Assembly (NCBI GenBank): GCA_945903645.1
Contig: CAMDOM010000002.1
Span: 104,034 to 168,033 of the forward strand
Length of the DNA: 64,000 bases
Direction: 5' to 3'
DNA from: Chryseobacterium gleum
GTDB lineage: Bacteria; Bacteroidota; Bacteroidia; UBA10329
The position numbers were made by a program, and so were the translations under genes. The notes below the pieces were generated by a model. That model saw nothing but the letters and a program-made list of their open reading frames with translations, searched no databases and was not told the DNA's origin. This document shows positions 34,752-43,688 of this stretch, piece by piece; position 1 is the stretch's first letter; every line of letters starts with the position of its first letter.

Positions 34752-36484
34752 GCGCGCTAGATTGGATTGTTCTGCTAGGAACACTGTTTTCTATCGTGGC
34801 TTATGGCACCTACAAAACTCGTGGCAGCAAAGACTTAGAAGGTTACCTTAAAGGTGATAATGATGCAAAATGGTGGGGGATCGGCATTGGGATTATGGCA
34901 ACCCAAGCCAGTGCAATTACCTTTCTAAGCACTCCAGGCCAAGCATACACAGATGGTATGCGCTTCGTTCAGTTTTATTTCGGGCTTCCAATAGCCATGA
35001 TAATTCTATCGGTTACGTTCATTCCGATTTTTCATCGACTCAAGGTTTTTACAGCTTATGAATTTCTCGAAAGTCGTTTTGACCTAAAAACACGGACACT
35101 CGCTTCCATATTATTCCTTGTACAACGCGGTTTAGCAGCAGGAATTACCATCTATGCACCTGCAATTATTTTAAGTACGCTCCTCGATTGGAATTTAACC
35201 TTTACTAATATTCTGATTGGCTCGCTGGTAATCGTTTACACCGTTTCGGGTGGCACACGGGCTGTGGCACAAACTCAAAAGCAGCAAATGGCTGTGATGA
35301 TGGGCGGCATGTTTTTGGCGGGAATCATGGTTGTTTCCATGCTACCAAAGGACATTAGCATAAATGATGCTATGCATGTGGCAGGTAAGATGGAACGGCT
35401 CAATATTGTGAATTTCAATTTCGATTTGAATGACCGTTACAATTTTTGGTCAGGAATCACTGCAGCCCTATTCCTTTTTATGTCCTATTTCGGTACAGAC
35501 CAATCCCAAGTACAGCGCTATATCACTGGAAAAAGCATAACCGAAAGCAGACTTGGTCTAATTATGAATGGACTACTGAAAGTGCCCATGCAGTTCATTA
35601 TTCTGCTTATTGGAGTTATGGTTTTTGTATTTTATCAGTTTCAAGAACCACCCGTTTTTTTCAATCGTGTACAATCGGAAATTTTGCAGCAATCAGAACA
35701 TGCATCAGCATTTTCAACACTAGAGAAAGAGCATAGCGCTGTTTTCGAACAGAAAGAAATCGCGCTGCGTTCCATGGTTTCTGCCCTTGAAATGGGCGAC
35801 ACTATAACTGCAAACAAACATGCCCAACATGCAAAAGAACTATTAGCAAAGGGAGAAGGCATTCGAAAAAACGTTAAGGAATTAGTACTAAAAAACGACC
35901 CGAAAGCAGAGACCAACGACCGTGATTACATCTTCATGACCTTTGTGATGGACTATTTGCCCCATGGCATGGTAGGACTCCTTTTTGCGGTAATGTTCTG
36001 TGCGGCTATGTCAAGCACTTCATCTGAGCTCAACGCGTTGGCTTCCACCACTACAATAGATTTGTACAAGCGTTCGTTTAGAGCACAAAAGAGTGATGCG
36101 CACTATCTAAGTTCGTCCAAATGGTTTACGTTACTCTGGGGCATTCTTGCTATACTTTTCGCCACAACCGCATCACTTTTCGAGAACTTGATTCAGGCGG
36201 TTAATTTGCTTGGCTCGCTATTCTACGGCACTATTTTGGGTATTTTTCTTGTGGCGTTTTACGTACACTATATAAAAGGACAGGCCGTATTTATAGCCGC
36301 CTTAATTGCCGAAGGTGTAGTACTTTATATCCATTGGATGAATGCCGAGGGCACAGCTCCACAATGGCTCACCATGGGTTATTTGTGGTATAACGTGGTT
36401 GGCTGCTTATTGGTCGTAGCGATTGGAATTCTAATCCAACAATTCATAGGAATAAGTACGAACACCTCCACTAAAACAGTGTGA
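34748..36484 (+). CDS. Sodium:solute symporter (SSS family)
   Basis: A 578-residue transporter with about 13 transmembrane helices. SSS features include GTYKTRGSKDLEGYLKG at the first loop, GIGIMATQASAITFLSTPGQ in TM2 and SYFGTDQSQVQRY in the middle. A soluble insert of about 90 residues (SEHASAFSTLEKEHS to KNDPKAETND) separates TM helices around residues 305-395 and is unusual for the family. The substrate cannot be assigned. It is coupled to the small membrane protein upstream. Confidence 0.92.
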   Translation: MSALDWIVLLGTLFSIVAYGTYKTRGSKDLEGYLKGDNDAKWWGIGIGIMATQASAITFLSTPGQAYTDGMRFVQFYFGLPIAMIILSVTFIPIFHRLKVFTAYEFLESRFDLKTRTLASILFLVQRGLAAGITIYAPAIILSTLLDWNLTFTNILIGSLVIVYTVSGGTRAVAQTQKQQMAVMMGGMFLAGIMVVSMLPKDISINDAMHVAGKMERLNIVNFNFDLNDRYNFWSGITAALFLFMSYFGTDQSQVQRYITGKSITESRLGLIMNGLLKVPMQFIILLIGVMVFVFYQFQEPPVFFNRVQSEILQQSEHASAFSTLEKEHSAVFEQKEIALRSMVSALEMGDTITANKHAQHAKELLAKGEGIRKNVKELVLKNDPKAETNDRDYIFMTFVMDYLPHGMVGLLFAVMFCAAMSSTSSELNALASTTTIDLYKRSFRAQKSDAHYLSSSKWFTLLWGILAILFATTASLFENLIQAVNLLGSLFYGTILGIFLVAFYVHYIKGQAVFIAALIAEGVVLYIHWMNAEGTAPQWLTMGYLWYNVVGCLLVVAIGILIQQFIGISTNTSTKTV

Positions 36485-36555
36485 TGCAATTCCTAAATTG
36501 GGAATTACCAACTTAAAAGCACACATGATTTGCAGAAGATAAGAACTAGCTAAAG

Positions 36556-37422
36556 TTATTTCTTAAGTTTAACTATTAACTCTTCATTGCGTTTCACGTA
36601 TCCAAAGTCACCATCAGCATTGGCTTTCGCCATCGAAAGCGATTTTTCAGCAGTTTGAATTGCTTCGTCCTTTTTGCCCATTTTACCCAGCAATTCAGCT
36701 TTGCGATGCACATACCAAAACGCATCTGGATTCATTTCTACAGACTTGTTCATCCAAACCAAAGCTTGATCCAAATTCTTTTCTTTACTCATGTAATAGA
36801 CAGCTGCATTATGGTAATCGCCAGCTTTTGGTTCATTTTTAGACTCAAGCAAAGTAGCACGAATAGCCGCTTCAATTTTCGAATCTATATCCATAGAAAC
36901 CTGCAAATCGATAGCAGTATTCTCCCACGCTAATGAAAGAGTAGCACCTTCATCTTTGAAATTGGCGAAATCAACAGTAAAACTCTCTACTGCATCCCGA
37001 AGCAAACGTGGTTTCACTACTACGCGGGCAGCGTCAAATTCCTGTTTGTAGGCGCTTACACCATCCATTGCTGAGTCTTTAGAAATAATTACAGTCCATT
37101 CTTTTTCTCCAGGAATAGACAGCAACACATATTTACCTGCAGGTATTGCCGTTCCATTAACGTTTACTGCGTCTGCAAACTTTATTGTGGTAACAGCATT
37201 AGCTCCAGTTCTCCACACTTCATTATAGGCTACAACATCGCCAAACACTTTTCTGCCCTTCATACCAGGACGAGAATAATTGACTTCCACTTCCGTGAGC
37301 GCCACTTTTTGCTTTATAGTTGCGGTTGGACTAGGTCTTGGAGTTTGAATCTGTCCCAAAGCGTTTAACGAAATCAAGGACGAATAGGCGATGGTGGCAA
37401 TAGCGTAAAATATGGTTTTCAT
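36556..37422 (-). CDS. DUF2911 protein with C-terminal TPR-like repeats
   Basis: The 288-residue secreted protein has a signal peptide (about 1-23), a DUF2911 domain (QTPRPSPTATIKQKVALTEV, VEVNYSRPGMKGRKVFG, YNEVWRTGANAVTTIKF) up to about 175, and tetratricopeptide-like helices near 205-285 (ALVWMNKSVEMNPDAFWYVH). DUF2911 is common in Bacteroidota and has no settled function. Convergent with the symporter; divergent from the thioesterase. Confidence 0.88.
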   Translation of the reverse strand: MKTIFYAIATIAYSSLISLNALGQIQTPRPSPTATIKQKVALTEVEVNYSRPGMKGRKVFGDVVAYNEVWRTGANAVTTIKFADAVNVNGTAIPAGKYVLLSIPGEKEWTVIISKDSAMDGVSAYKQEFDAARVVVKPRLLRDAVESFTVDFANFKDEGATLSLAWENTAIDLQVSMDIDSKIEAAIRATLLESKNEPKAGDYHNAAVYYMSKEKNLDQALVWMNKSVEMNPDAFWYVHRKAELLGKMGKKDEAIQTAEKSLSMAKANADGDFGYVKRNEELIVKLKK

Positions 37423-37554
37423 TGTTAATGGTAAATTGTTTAGAATGGCGAAGTTAAAGTTCTAAGGCAGTAAAGCTGCGATTGCAGCAGACAAAAATGC
37501 AATTACACGAAGAAAATTATCTGAAATAAATTTACGAACTCGGATATTTGCACC

Positions 37555-37971
37555 ATGAAATTTGAAAATCAAGAGTATCAAGTTAGTGTGGATGTTCAAG
37601 TACGCTTTAGAGATACCGATATGTTGGGTCACGTGAACAATGCGGTCTATTTAAGCTGGATGGAACTAGGTCGGATGGCTTTTTCAGACTCGAAATGGCC
37701 ATTTATTGAATGGAAAAATGAAGGTTTTATTCTAGCCCATGTTTCCATAGATTATGTAGAGCCCGTGTTCTTAAATGACATTGTTCGCGTATACATGCGC
37801 ACAGGAAAAATTGGCACTAAAAGCGTTCATCTTGAGTGTATTATAACCAAACAGGATAGTCGAGGAGAGCGCATTACAGCAAAAGGCCTAAACATTATAG
37901 TGGCTTTTGACTATGCGAATAATAGAAGCATGGAACTTCCAGAACATTGGATATCTGTGCTTCAGAGCTAG
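37555..37971 (+). CDS. Acyl-CoA thioesterase, hot-dog fold (4HBT family)
   Basis: A 138-residue single hot-dog domain. The 4HBT signature is VRFRDTDMLGHVNNAVYLSW with the catalytic Asp, followed by EYVEP-like VSIDYVEPVFLNDIVRV. It hydrolyses acyl-CoA thioesters in the cytoplasm; chain length is unknown. GATATTTG at 37543-37550, one base off the -7 consensus, lies just 4 nt before the ATG. Confidence 0.92.
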   Translation: MKFENQEYQVSVDVQVRFRDTDMLGHVNNAVYLSWMELGRMAFSDSKWPFIEWKNEGFILAHVSIDYVEPVFLNDIVRVYMRTGKIGTKSVHLECIITKQDSRGERITAKGLNIIVAFDYANNRSMELPEHWISVLQS

Positions 37972-38022
37972 GGTATTTTTCCAGAAAGAGCTGGACCTAC
38001 CGCACGATAGAAAAAACAAAAC

Positions 38023-38046
38023 CCGCTCATACCTTTGTATGAGCGG
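38023..38046. terminator. Bidirectional terminator between the thioesterase and ompH genes
   Basis: CCGCTCATA and TATGAGCGG form a 9-bp stem with a 6-nt loop, with an A-rich left flank and TTT on the right. It can serve both convergent genes. Confidence 0.75.
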
Positions 38047-38070
38047 TTTAACAATTTAAAACTCCTAATT

Positions 38071-38652
38071 CTATTTCTTCTTCTCTGGAGCAGACGCTGG
38101 AGAGGTATCATCTTGCCCATCCAACACTATTCCCAATTCCTTCACTAATTTCAAGGTCACATTATCCTCCTCAGGACCTGAAAGAACAATCGTAGATCCA
38201 CTACCATCAATTGAATTAAGGATATAGCTATATCCATCTCGCTTGCGAATAGTATCCAATGCTTTGCGAATACGATTTAGTGCAGGCTGCATCATCTCAT
38301 CACGTTTTTGCTGCAATTGTTGCTCAGCTTTACGAGATGATTCCTGCAATTTATTATCACTTTCCAAGGCCTTTTCTTGAATTTGGAGTGCCGAAGCTGT
38401 ATCTTTTGCTGCTAATGCTTTCTGAAACTGTTTTCCTAAAATTTCTTGTTCCGCTTTCAAGTCGTCCAAAGGCTTTTTAAGGCCAGTGGCATAAATATTC
38501 AAGTCTTCATTTACTTTTTTGTTCTCTGGCATCACACCGATGATGGCGTTCAAATCCGCATAGGCAATTTTTTGAGCCAAAGACATTAAAGGAGTTATTA
38601 CAACTAAAATCACAAGTAAAAATACATTCATGCTGTTTTGATTTAAATACAT
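38071..38652 (-). CDS. OmpH/Skp family periplasmic chaperone-like protein
   Basis: The 193-residue protein has a signal peptide (to about 27, ending MSLAQ) then KIAYADLNAIIGVMPENKKV, the Skp N-terminal strand. A long charged coiled coil follows (LKAEQEILGKQFQKALAAKD, ESSRKAEQQLQQKRDEM), and the C-terminal part returns to the beta core. Skp-type proteins hold unfolded outer-membrane proteins. The tail is Pro/Lys-rich (SAPEKKK). Confidence 0.88.
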   Translation of the reverse strand: MYLNQNSMNVFLLVILVVITPLMSLAQKIAYADLNAIIGVMPENKKVNEDLNIYATGLKKPLDDLKAEQEILGKQFQKALAAKDTASALQIQEKALESDNKLQESSRKAEQQLQQKRDEMMQPALNRIRKALDTIRKRDGYSYILNSIDGSGSTIVLSGPEEDNVTLKLVKELGIVLDGQDDTSPASAPEKKK

Positions 38653-38764
38653 CTATGTTTAACCTGAAACAATATTTTTTATTTCTCTAAAAAGGAAAAA
38701 AAGAAACATGTTTCTGATTCTTCAACAAAAAGCAATGTTAAAAAGTGTACAAGCTCAAATTTCA

Positions 38765-39202
38765 TCACTTAATCTTTTGAGGCTCAGCAGGAACACCAGT
38801 GTCTTTCACATCCATTTTATCAGGCTTGCCCGCCTTAAAGTTCCCCTCCAATTTGGCATCATCCATTAAATCACCAGCTAAATTCCAGTAAAAATGCCCA
38901 CGCCCCTCCATTTTAGCAGCTTTCCACATGCCGATATACTTATCACCATTACTGTAGATATAGGTGCCTCGCCCTTCCATTCTACCTGCAATAAAAGCTC
39001 CTTTATACACGTCTCCATTTGTAAAAGAATATACCCCATAACCTTCACACTTACCCTGTCTCCAAAGCCCTGTGTATTTATCACCATTATCAAATGTATA
39101 AGTACCATTGCCGTTAAAACAATTTCCTTCTGTACATTGAGCAGAAACATCGTTGACAACTAGAAGGAGAACTACTGATGCTAAAAAGAAGTTAGTTTTC
39201 AT
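38765..39202 (-). CDS. Secreted MORN-repeat protein
   Basis: A 145-residue protein with a signal peptide (to about 21, DVSA) and four MORN repeats of about 23 residues (GNGTYTFDNGDKYTGLWRQG, GYGVYSFTNGDVYKGAF, GRGTYIYSNGDKYIGMW, GRGHFYWNLAG). MORN sheets mediate lipid or protein contacts. Its partner is unknown. Two Cys near the new N-terminus (QCTEGNCF) may form a disulfide. Confidence 0.9.
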   Translation of the reverse strand: MKTNFFLASVVLLLVVNDVSAQCTEGNCFNGNGTYTFDNGDKYTGLWRQGKCEGYGVYSFTNGDVYKGAFIAGRMEGRGTYIYSNGDKYIGMWKAAKMEGRGHFYWNLAGDLMDDAKLEGNFKAGKPDKMDVKDTGVPAEPQKIK

Positions 39203-39381
39203 GGAAATGAAGATTAATTAAAGTTATAAAATTATGCAAATATGCCTAAGGTTTAACGGTCATTTTCATTCTACAGTTTCAATTTAATCTGATAGTAATA
39301 AAATAGAGTTTTGGCGTTTGGATTGGGATGGATTGTAAACATGATTCGCGCTAGCAGGCGATAATACCACCCCATCAAACC

Positions 39382-39608
39382 AAAAAAGGCTCCCATCCAA
39401 ATATGGAGGCCACTGAAAAAGTGGCTGTTTATCAAAAGAGGCTGTTTTCAACTTAGAAAACAGCCTCTTTTCTTTAAAGTATTTGGGTCGGGACGCACAA
39501 CTACTCTCGTATAGTCGATTCTCAGAGCCTTTATTTTATTTTTCTAAAGAGTTTAAAATATTAAAGGACTTTTTCAGTGCCCTTCAAATATGGATGGGAG
39601 CCTTTTTT
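39382..39608. mobile_element. MITE-like element with 43-bp terminal inverted repeats
   Basis: AAAAAAGGCTCCCATCC at 39382 is repeated inverted, ending at 39608, and the match extends inwards to ACTGAAAAAGT. By hand 37 of 43 positions agree between the two ends. The 140-bp interior has no ORF and holds a perfect 16-bp hairpin. No exact target duplication was found. The element fills most of the 39203-39637 gap between the OmpA-family stop and the MORN gene. It may be a non-autonomous transposon or a nested terminator structure. Confidence 0.5.
39434..39471. terminator. Strong hairpin inside the MITE-like element
   Basis: AAAAGAGGCTGTTTTC and GAAAACAGCCTCTTTT pair perfectly over 16 bp with a 6-nt loop. 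A and T tracts on both sides allow it to terminate transcription in either direction, including that of the OmpA-family operon. Confidence 0.65.
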
Positions 39609-39637
39609 ATATTACCTAAAGCTGGTTCTCTTCGATT

Positions 39638-41965
39638 CTAATCAAAGATAACTTCCATTTCTACCCTCCTATTTTTCTGTCTTCCCTCGGGGGTATCGTT
39701 TGGATAAGCAGGTTTTGTCTGTCCAAACCACAATACATTAAATTGACTGGCATTCACCCCTTTCATTCGAAGATATGCTTCCACCGCTCTGCTTCTTTTT
39801 TCTGAAAGCTTCATGTTCAAATCGGGTTTTCCAACATTGTCTGTGTGTCCGCTAATTTTTAACTTGTAATTGGTTTTATTCACAAGCAACTCTGCCAAAT
39901 TAGCCAAAGATGCATATGAACTTGGTTTGATGATATCCTTACCTGATTCAAATTCGAGATTGGAAAAAGCTGTATTAAGTACCTCCTGCTCTTTTTCTTC
40001 AATTACTGGACAGCCGCGATTTTCTGGTGGACCAGGTGTGCGCGGACAATCATCCACATGATCAAATAGACCATCACCATCCGTATCGGGCCATGGACAT
40101 CCTTGATTCTCTTTTGGCCCAACAATATCAGGACAGCGATCATCATTATCTAATACTCCATCACCATCTCTATCCCCAAATGGACATCCGTTGTTATCTA
40201 CTGGTCCAACAACATCTGGACATTTGTCCACGTTGTTCAAAACACCATCTCCATCAGTGTCTGGCCATGGGCAACCTTCGTTGGCAGGATCGCCAGCTAC
40301 CTCTGGGCATTTATCAATATTATCGGTTACTCCATCACCATCGGTGTCCTTCCAAGGGCAACCATTGTTTTCAATTGCTCCTGCAATATCTGGACATGTA
40401 TCCATATTGTCCAAAACGCTATCGGCATCTCTATCGCCCCATGGACAGCCCTTATTCTCAATTTTACCTGATTCATCTGGACAATTATCATCCTTATCTG
40501 CAATGCCATCCCAATCGCGGTCTGGACAGCCGCTAAAGATTTTCAATCCATATTCGTCCGGACATGCATCTTCCAAATCGGCAACACCGTCACCATCCTT
40601 GTCGCTAATCTTGGGCTTTTTATCTTTGTACCCAAATACCATGTTCAATCCGCTGTGGAAATGGAAATTCTGAACATGTTGCGGAATGATTGGGGCTAGG
40701 ATATTATCCATGGTGAGATACCATTGAATTGGCCCCAAGGTGAGCGAAAACCCAGCGCCAAGGTTAGCAAAACTGCGATTGTTGTACATATAATTAGCAG
40801 AAATCGCGAAGACGTGCCCAAAACGCTTGGTGTAATTGATAGATACCGCAGGCTCGAAATGACCCTTAAAAATCTCACCATAAAAATCCAATCCAACTCT
40901 ATTGTTCTTGTTGATATTGTATGCACCACTCACATAGATACGAGAAGGCAATGAAGTGGTATAAATTGTTCTTGCCGAGTCAATCTTAAAGGTGTTAGCA
41001 ATTGAATCTCCAAAATTCTCTAGATAATTGGTGCTGTCTTGATCAATAAACTGAACCAAATCCAATCCTTGGTAGGTGAAGTTGGCATTATCCATCACAT
41101 AGTTCACAGGTTTTTCATTCCAAAATATCATACCCAAGTCGAGTGCACTTGCCGCTAATTCCCACTTCTCGTTGATTTTGTATTGACCACCTAGGTTAAA
41201 AGCAAACCCATGATTGTTGCGATTGAAAAGGTAGCCGGTCATGTCGCTACCGAAATTATCCAACTCCCCATCGAATAGTCCAGAACTGTTAACCCTGAAA
41301 TTTGATGTAGCAGTGATATCAAAACTATTCCTATCCGTAAAAATGCTAAACTGACTATTGTCGGACGAAATATTCTCCATGCCATAGAGGTACTTGATCG
41401 TAAGACCAACATTCAGTTTCTTTTTCAATAATGTTCTTGCATAGGTAATCCCATATTCACGGTAGTGAGTTGCATCTAAATCAAGATTGCTAAAATCTAC
41501 GCGCTCACCCAAAAATGCTCCATTTCCTCTCCACACAAAATCAAGTAGCGATTTAGGGATGGTGGCTTTGGTTGAAATACGCTCGGTGACATTGACATAG
41601 ATGAAATTGTTCTTCTCCTTCCCGAACTTGAAACTGAAGGACAACAAGTCGAAATTGGCATTGACACTTAAATAACCCGTGTTGCCCATTTTTTCTATTG
41701 CATTGCCAATGTTAAGATACAGGGAGTCCCCATTTTTCTGAACCAAATCTGAATAGGCAAATGCACTGAATCCTCCTGCAATATGATTGCTAGAAAGCAT
41801 GGGCAATCCAAGATGCCATTTGCTCTCTGGTATGTACGCAGGGTTGATGTAGTTCCGCTGGGGAACTATAGTCATGCCTTGAATAGTGAAATCGTACTGC
41901 GCTTGTGCATTAAAAAACCCAAGCGATAGGCAGATTGCAAGTAGGAATGCGTATAAGTTTCTCAT
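39638..41965 (-). CDS. OmpA family outer-membrane protein with TSP3 repeats
   Basis: The 775-residue protein has a signal peptide (to about 22), an N-terminal beta-barrel-like region of about 440 residues similar to DUF5723 (MTIVPQRNYINPAYIPESK), seven thrombospondin type 3 Ca2+-binding repeats (about 455-660) and a C-terminal OmpA domain (ISGHTDNVGKPDLNMKLSEKR) that would bind peptidoglycan. It is the last gene of a three-gene minus-strand group with 42005 and 43689. Confidence 0.9.
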   Translation of the reverse strand: MRNLYAFLLAICLSLGFFNAQAQYDFTIQGMTIVPQRNYINPAYIPESKWHLGLPMLSSNHIAGGFSAFAYSDLVQKNGDSLYLNIGNAIEKMGNTGYLSVNANFDLLSFSFKFGKEKNNFIYVNVTERISTKATIPKSLLDFVWRGNGAFLGERVDFSNLDLDATHYREYGITYARTLLKKKLNVGLTIKYLYGMENISSDNSQFSIFTDRNSFDITATSNFRVNSSGLFDGELDNFGSDMTGYLFNRNNHGFAFNLGGQYKINEKWELAASALDLGMIFWNEKPVNYVMDNANFTYQGLDLVQFIDQDSTNYLENFGDSIANTFKIDSARTIYTTSLPSRIYVSGAYNINKNNRVGLDFYGEIFKGHFEPAVSINYTKRFGHVFAISANYMYNNRSFANLGAGFSLTLGPIQWYLTMDNILAPIIPQHVQNFHFHSGLNMVFGYKDKKPKISDKDGDGVADLEDACPDEYGLKIFSGCPDRDWDGIADKDDNCPDESGKIENKGCPWGDRDADSVLDNMDTCPDIAGAIENNGCPWKDTDGDGVTDNIDKCPEVAGDPANEGCPWPDTDGDGVLNNVDKCPDVVGPVDNNGCPFGDRDGDGVLDNDDRCPDIVGPKENQGCPWPDTDGDGLFDHVDDCPRTPGPPENRGCPVIEEKEQEVLNTAFSNLEFESGKDIIKPSSYASLANLAELLVNKTNYKLKISGHTDNVGKPDLNMKLSEKRSRAVEAYLRMKGVNASQFNVLWFGQTKPAYPNDTPEGRQKNRRVEMEVIFD
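40010..40608 (-). repeat. Seven thrombospondin type 3 repeats within the OmpA-family gene
   Basis: Units of the form DTDGDGVxDxxDxCPxxxGxxxNxGCP recur seven times, so the DNA also shows a degenerate tandem repeat near 80-90 bp. The Asp-rich loops bind Ca2+ and stiffen the stalk between barrel and OmpA domain. Confidence 0.88.
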
Positions 41966-42004
41966 GTAATAAGGATAGAATATTGGGGTTAACTACAAAG
42001 TATA

Positions 42005-43645
42005 TTATAAATCCTCCAAGTCGGAAGGACTGGCTTTCAATTTTACTTGTAGCCCAATGCGTACCTGCAACCTATCATCACCATAAATGCGGATATTATC
42101 TACCGCATCATTTGTAGATATCATGTCGCCATGAATTATCATGTATTTCGCTCCAAAAATGCTAGCTACACGTGAACTATCAATAGGCACATCATTGTTT
42201 GTATTTACTGGAGATATCACTTTGCCATTGGCATCAATAGGTCCAGAACGCAATACAAACGAACCATCTGCCAAGATGGAATCTATTACATTATACAAGC
42301 TATCTGTGAGATACAACTTAAGAATGCCGTCCATAGGGAAGCCATTCACAGTGTTTATGCGCAATAATCCTCTTTCTATATTTCCTTGCAGATTGGACAG
42401 TTCCCCCAACGGATATTCCAAGGTATCTTCCACAATAAAGTGATTCGATTTGCCCCAAAAAGGCAGTTCGGCCTCTGCTTTCACCTCCACTACACTATTG
42501 CGTGATGCAAAATTGTACACCTGCCCGTTGGCATTCACTTGCGAATCGAAATCGTGATGCAGACTATTGAAATTGCCATTCACCAGCGGGTTAATATTGC
42601 TATTGTCACGCGTGAAATAGAACGATTGAATTGATGAATCGCCCAAAGCAGGAGCAGCGGCTATTGTAAACGGACTTGGCATAACCTGACCATAATTGAA
42701 ATTGATGGTACCCGCCTGACCTTCTCCATACAACTGTTGAACACTAACCTGAATTGGCACACCAATCGTATTTTTTACTGTTAAGCGCAGGCGAGGGTCT
42801 TCGAAATAAAGTGTTCCATTATCCAGCAAATCCATTTGTACTACTCCACTCGGTATCTCCAAAGCGAATTGGCCAAAATAGCCATCAGCAAAAGCCAAAA
42901 CAAGGTCTGAGAACCCTTGGGTGATTGCTACACTGTTCGCTGTGGTAGGATTTGCTCCACCGCCATCTTGTAAATTTAATGTATAGATAATCGGTAGCGT
43001 GTTGGTTGGACCACCGTTATCTAAATCCAATTCATAACCCGCCAAATCGACTGTAATACTTTGAGAAACCAAGCCTCCTGTGTAATTAATCGGGATAGAT
43101 TGCGAAAATGACACCCCATTTAATCTCAACTCTGGCAAAGAAACTAATAGCGAACCGCTATGTTGAAAATTGCTCAACAGGGCAATGTTTAGGCTTCCAC
43201 TTTCCAGCACCAATGTACTCATTTGGCTTCCTGTTGTTCCATTAAATACTATTGGAAACGCAACATTCACTATTTTCTGTACCTGTCCAGATAAATTGAA
43301 GTCCGCTACTTCACCACTATTAAGAGAAATGCTTTGGTCGATGCCCTGTGTGCCCGGTATCTCCAAAAAGTCGTTTAGCGTTTCCGAAAAAACAGTTCGG
43401 GTATACACTAGAGTAATGAAATTGTCATCGCCATATGTGTAGTAGTTATTTTCATCATACCCAACAATATCTGCTGCCGTCAAAGACGAGAATACCAACG
43501 GAAACGCCAAGTCAGGATTCCATTCGAACAAATCCTCTTGCATGGTATCCATGTCGAAATAATCTTCGGTACACGATGGAAGTACCATAGCTACAATGGT
43601 TAGCAAAACAAGTGCAGCTAACGAGTGGGTCTTAAATTTGGTCAT
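42005..43645 (-). CDS. Large lipoprotein of unknown function
   Basis: About 546 residues with a lipoprotein signal (MTKFKTHSLAALVLLTIVAM, then VLPSCTEDY). The mature protein is rich in beta strand, Asn and Ser, and begins with an acidic stretch (DYFDMDTMQEDLFEWNPDLA), the kind of +2/+3 acidic context that exports lipoproteins to the surface in Bacteroidota. No domain is recognised. The ATG at 43645 was preferred to 43696, which overlaps the upstream gene. It sits 39 bp before the OmpA-family gene. Confidence 0.65.
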   Translation of the reverse strand: MTKFKTHSLAALVLLTIVAMVLPSCTEDYFDMDTMQEDLFEWNPDLAFPLVFSSLTAADIVGYDENNYYTYGDDNFITLVYTRTVFSETLNDFLEIPGTQGIDQSISLNSGEVADFNLSGQVQKIVNVAFPIVFNGTTGSQMSTLVLESGSLNIALLSNFQHSGSLLVSLPELRLNGVSFSQSIPINYTGGLVSQSITVDLAGYELDLDNGGPTNTLPIIYTLNLQDGGGANPTTANSVAITQGFSDLVLAFADGYFGQFALEIPSGVVQMDLLDNGTLYFEDPRLRLTVKNTIGVPIQVSVQQLYGEGQAGTINFNYGQVMPSPFTIAAAPALGDSSIQSFYFTRDNSNINPLVNGNFNSLHHDFDSQVNANGQVYNFASRNSVVEVKAEAELPFWGKSNHFIVEDTLEYPLGELSNLQGNIERGLLRINTVNGFPMDGILKLYLTDSLYNVIDSILADGSFVLRSGPIDANGKVISPVNTNNDVPIDSSRVASIFGAKYMIIHGDMISTNDAVDNIRIYGDDRLQVRIGLQVKLKASPSDLEDL

Positions 43646-43688
43646 GGAAATAGCATTAATGAATCGGACGAAAGTAACTTTTTTGCGC

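Noticed and set aside
40010-40608. Tandem repeats considered as a CRISPR array
   Set aside because: The repeats are coding, degenerate and without unique spacers; they encode thrombospondin type 3 units.
40027-40673. Long plus-strand ORFs (169 and 160 residues) within the OmpA-family gene
   Set aside because: They are antisense shadows created by the periodic Asp-rich TSP3 repeats.
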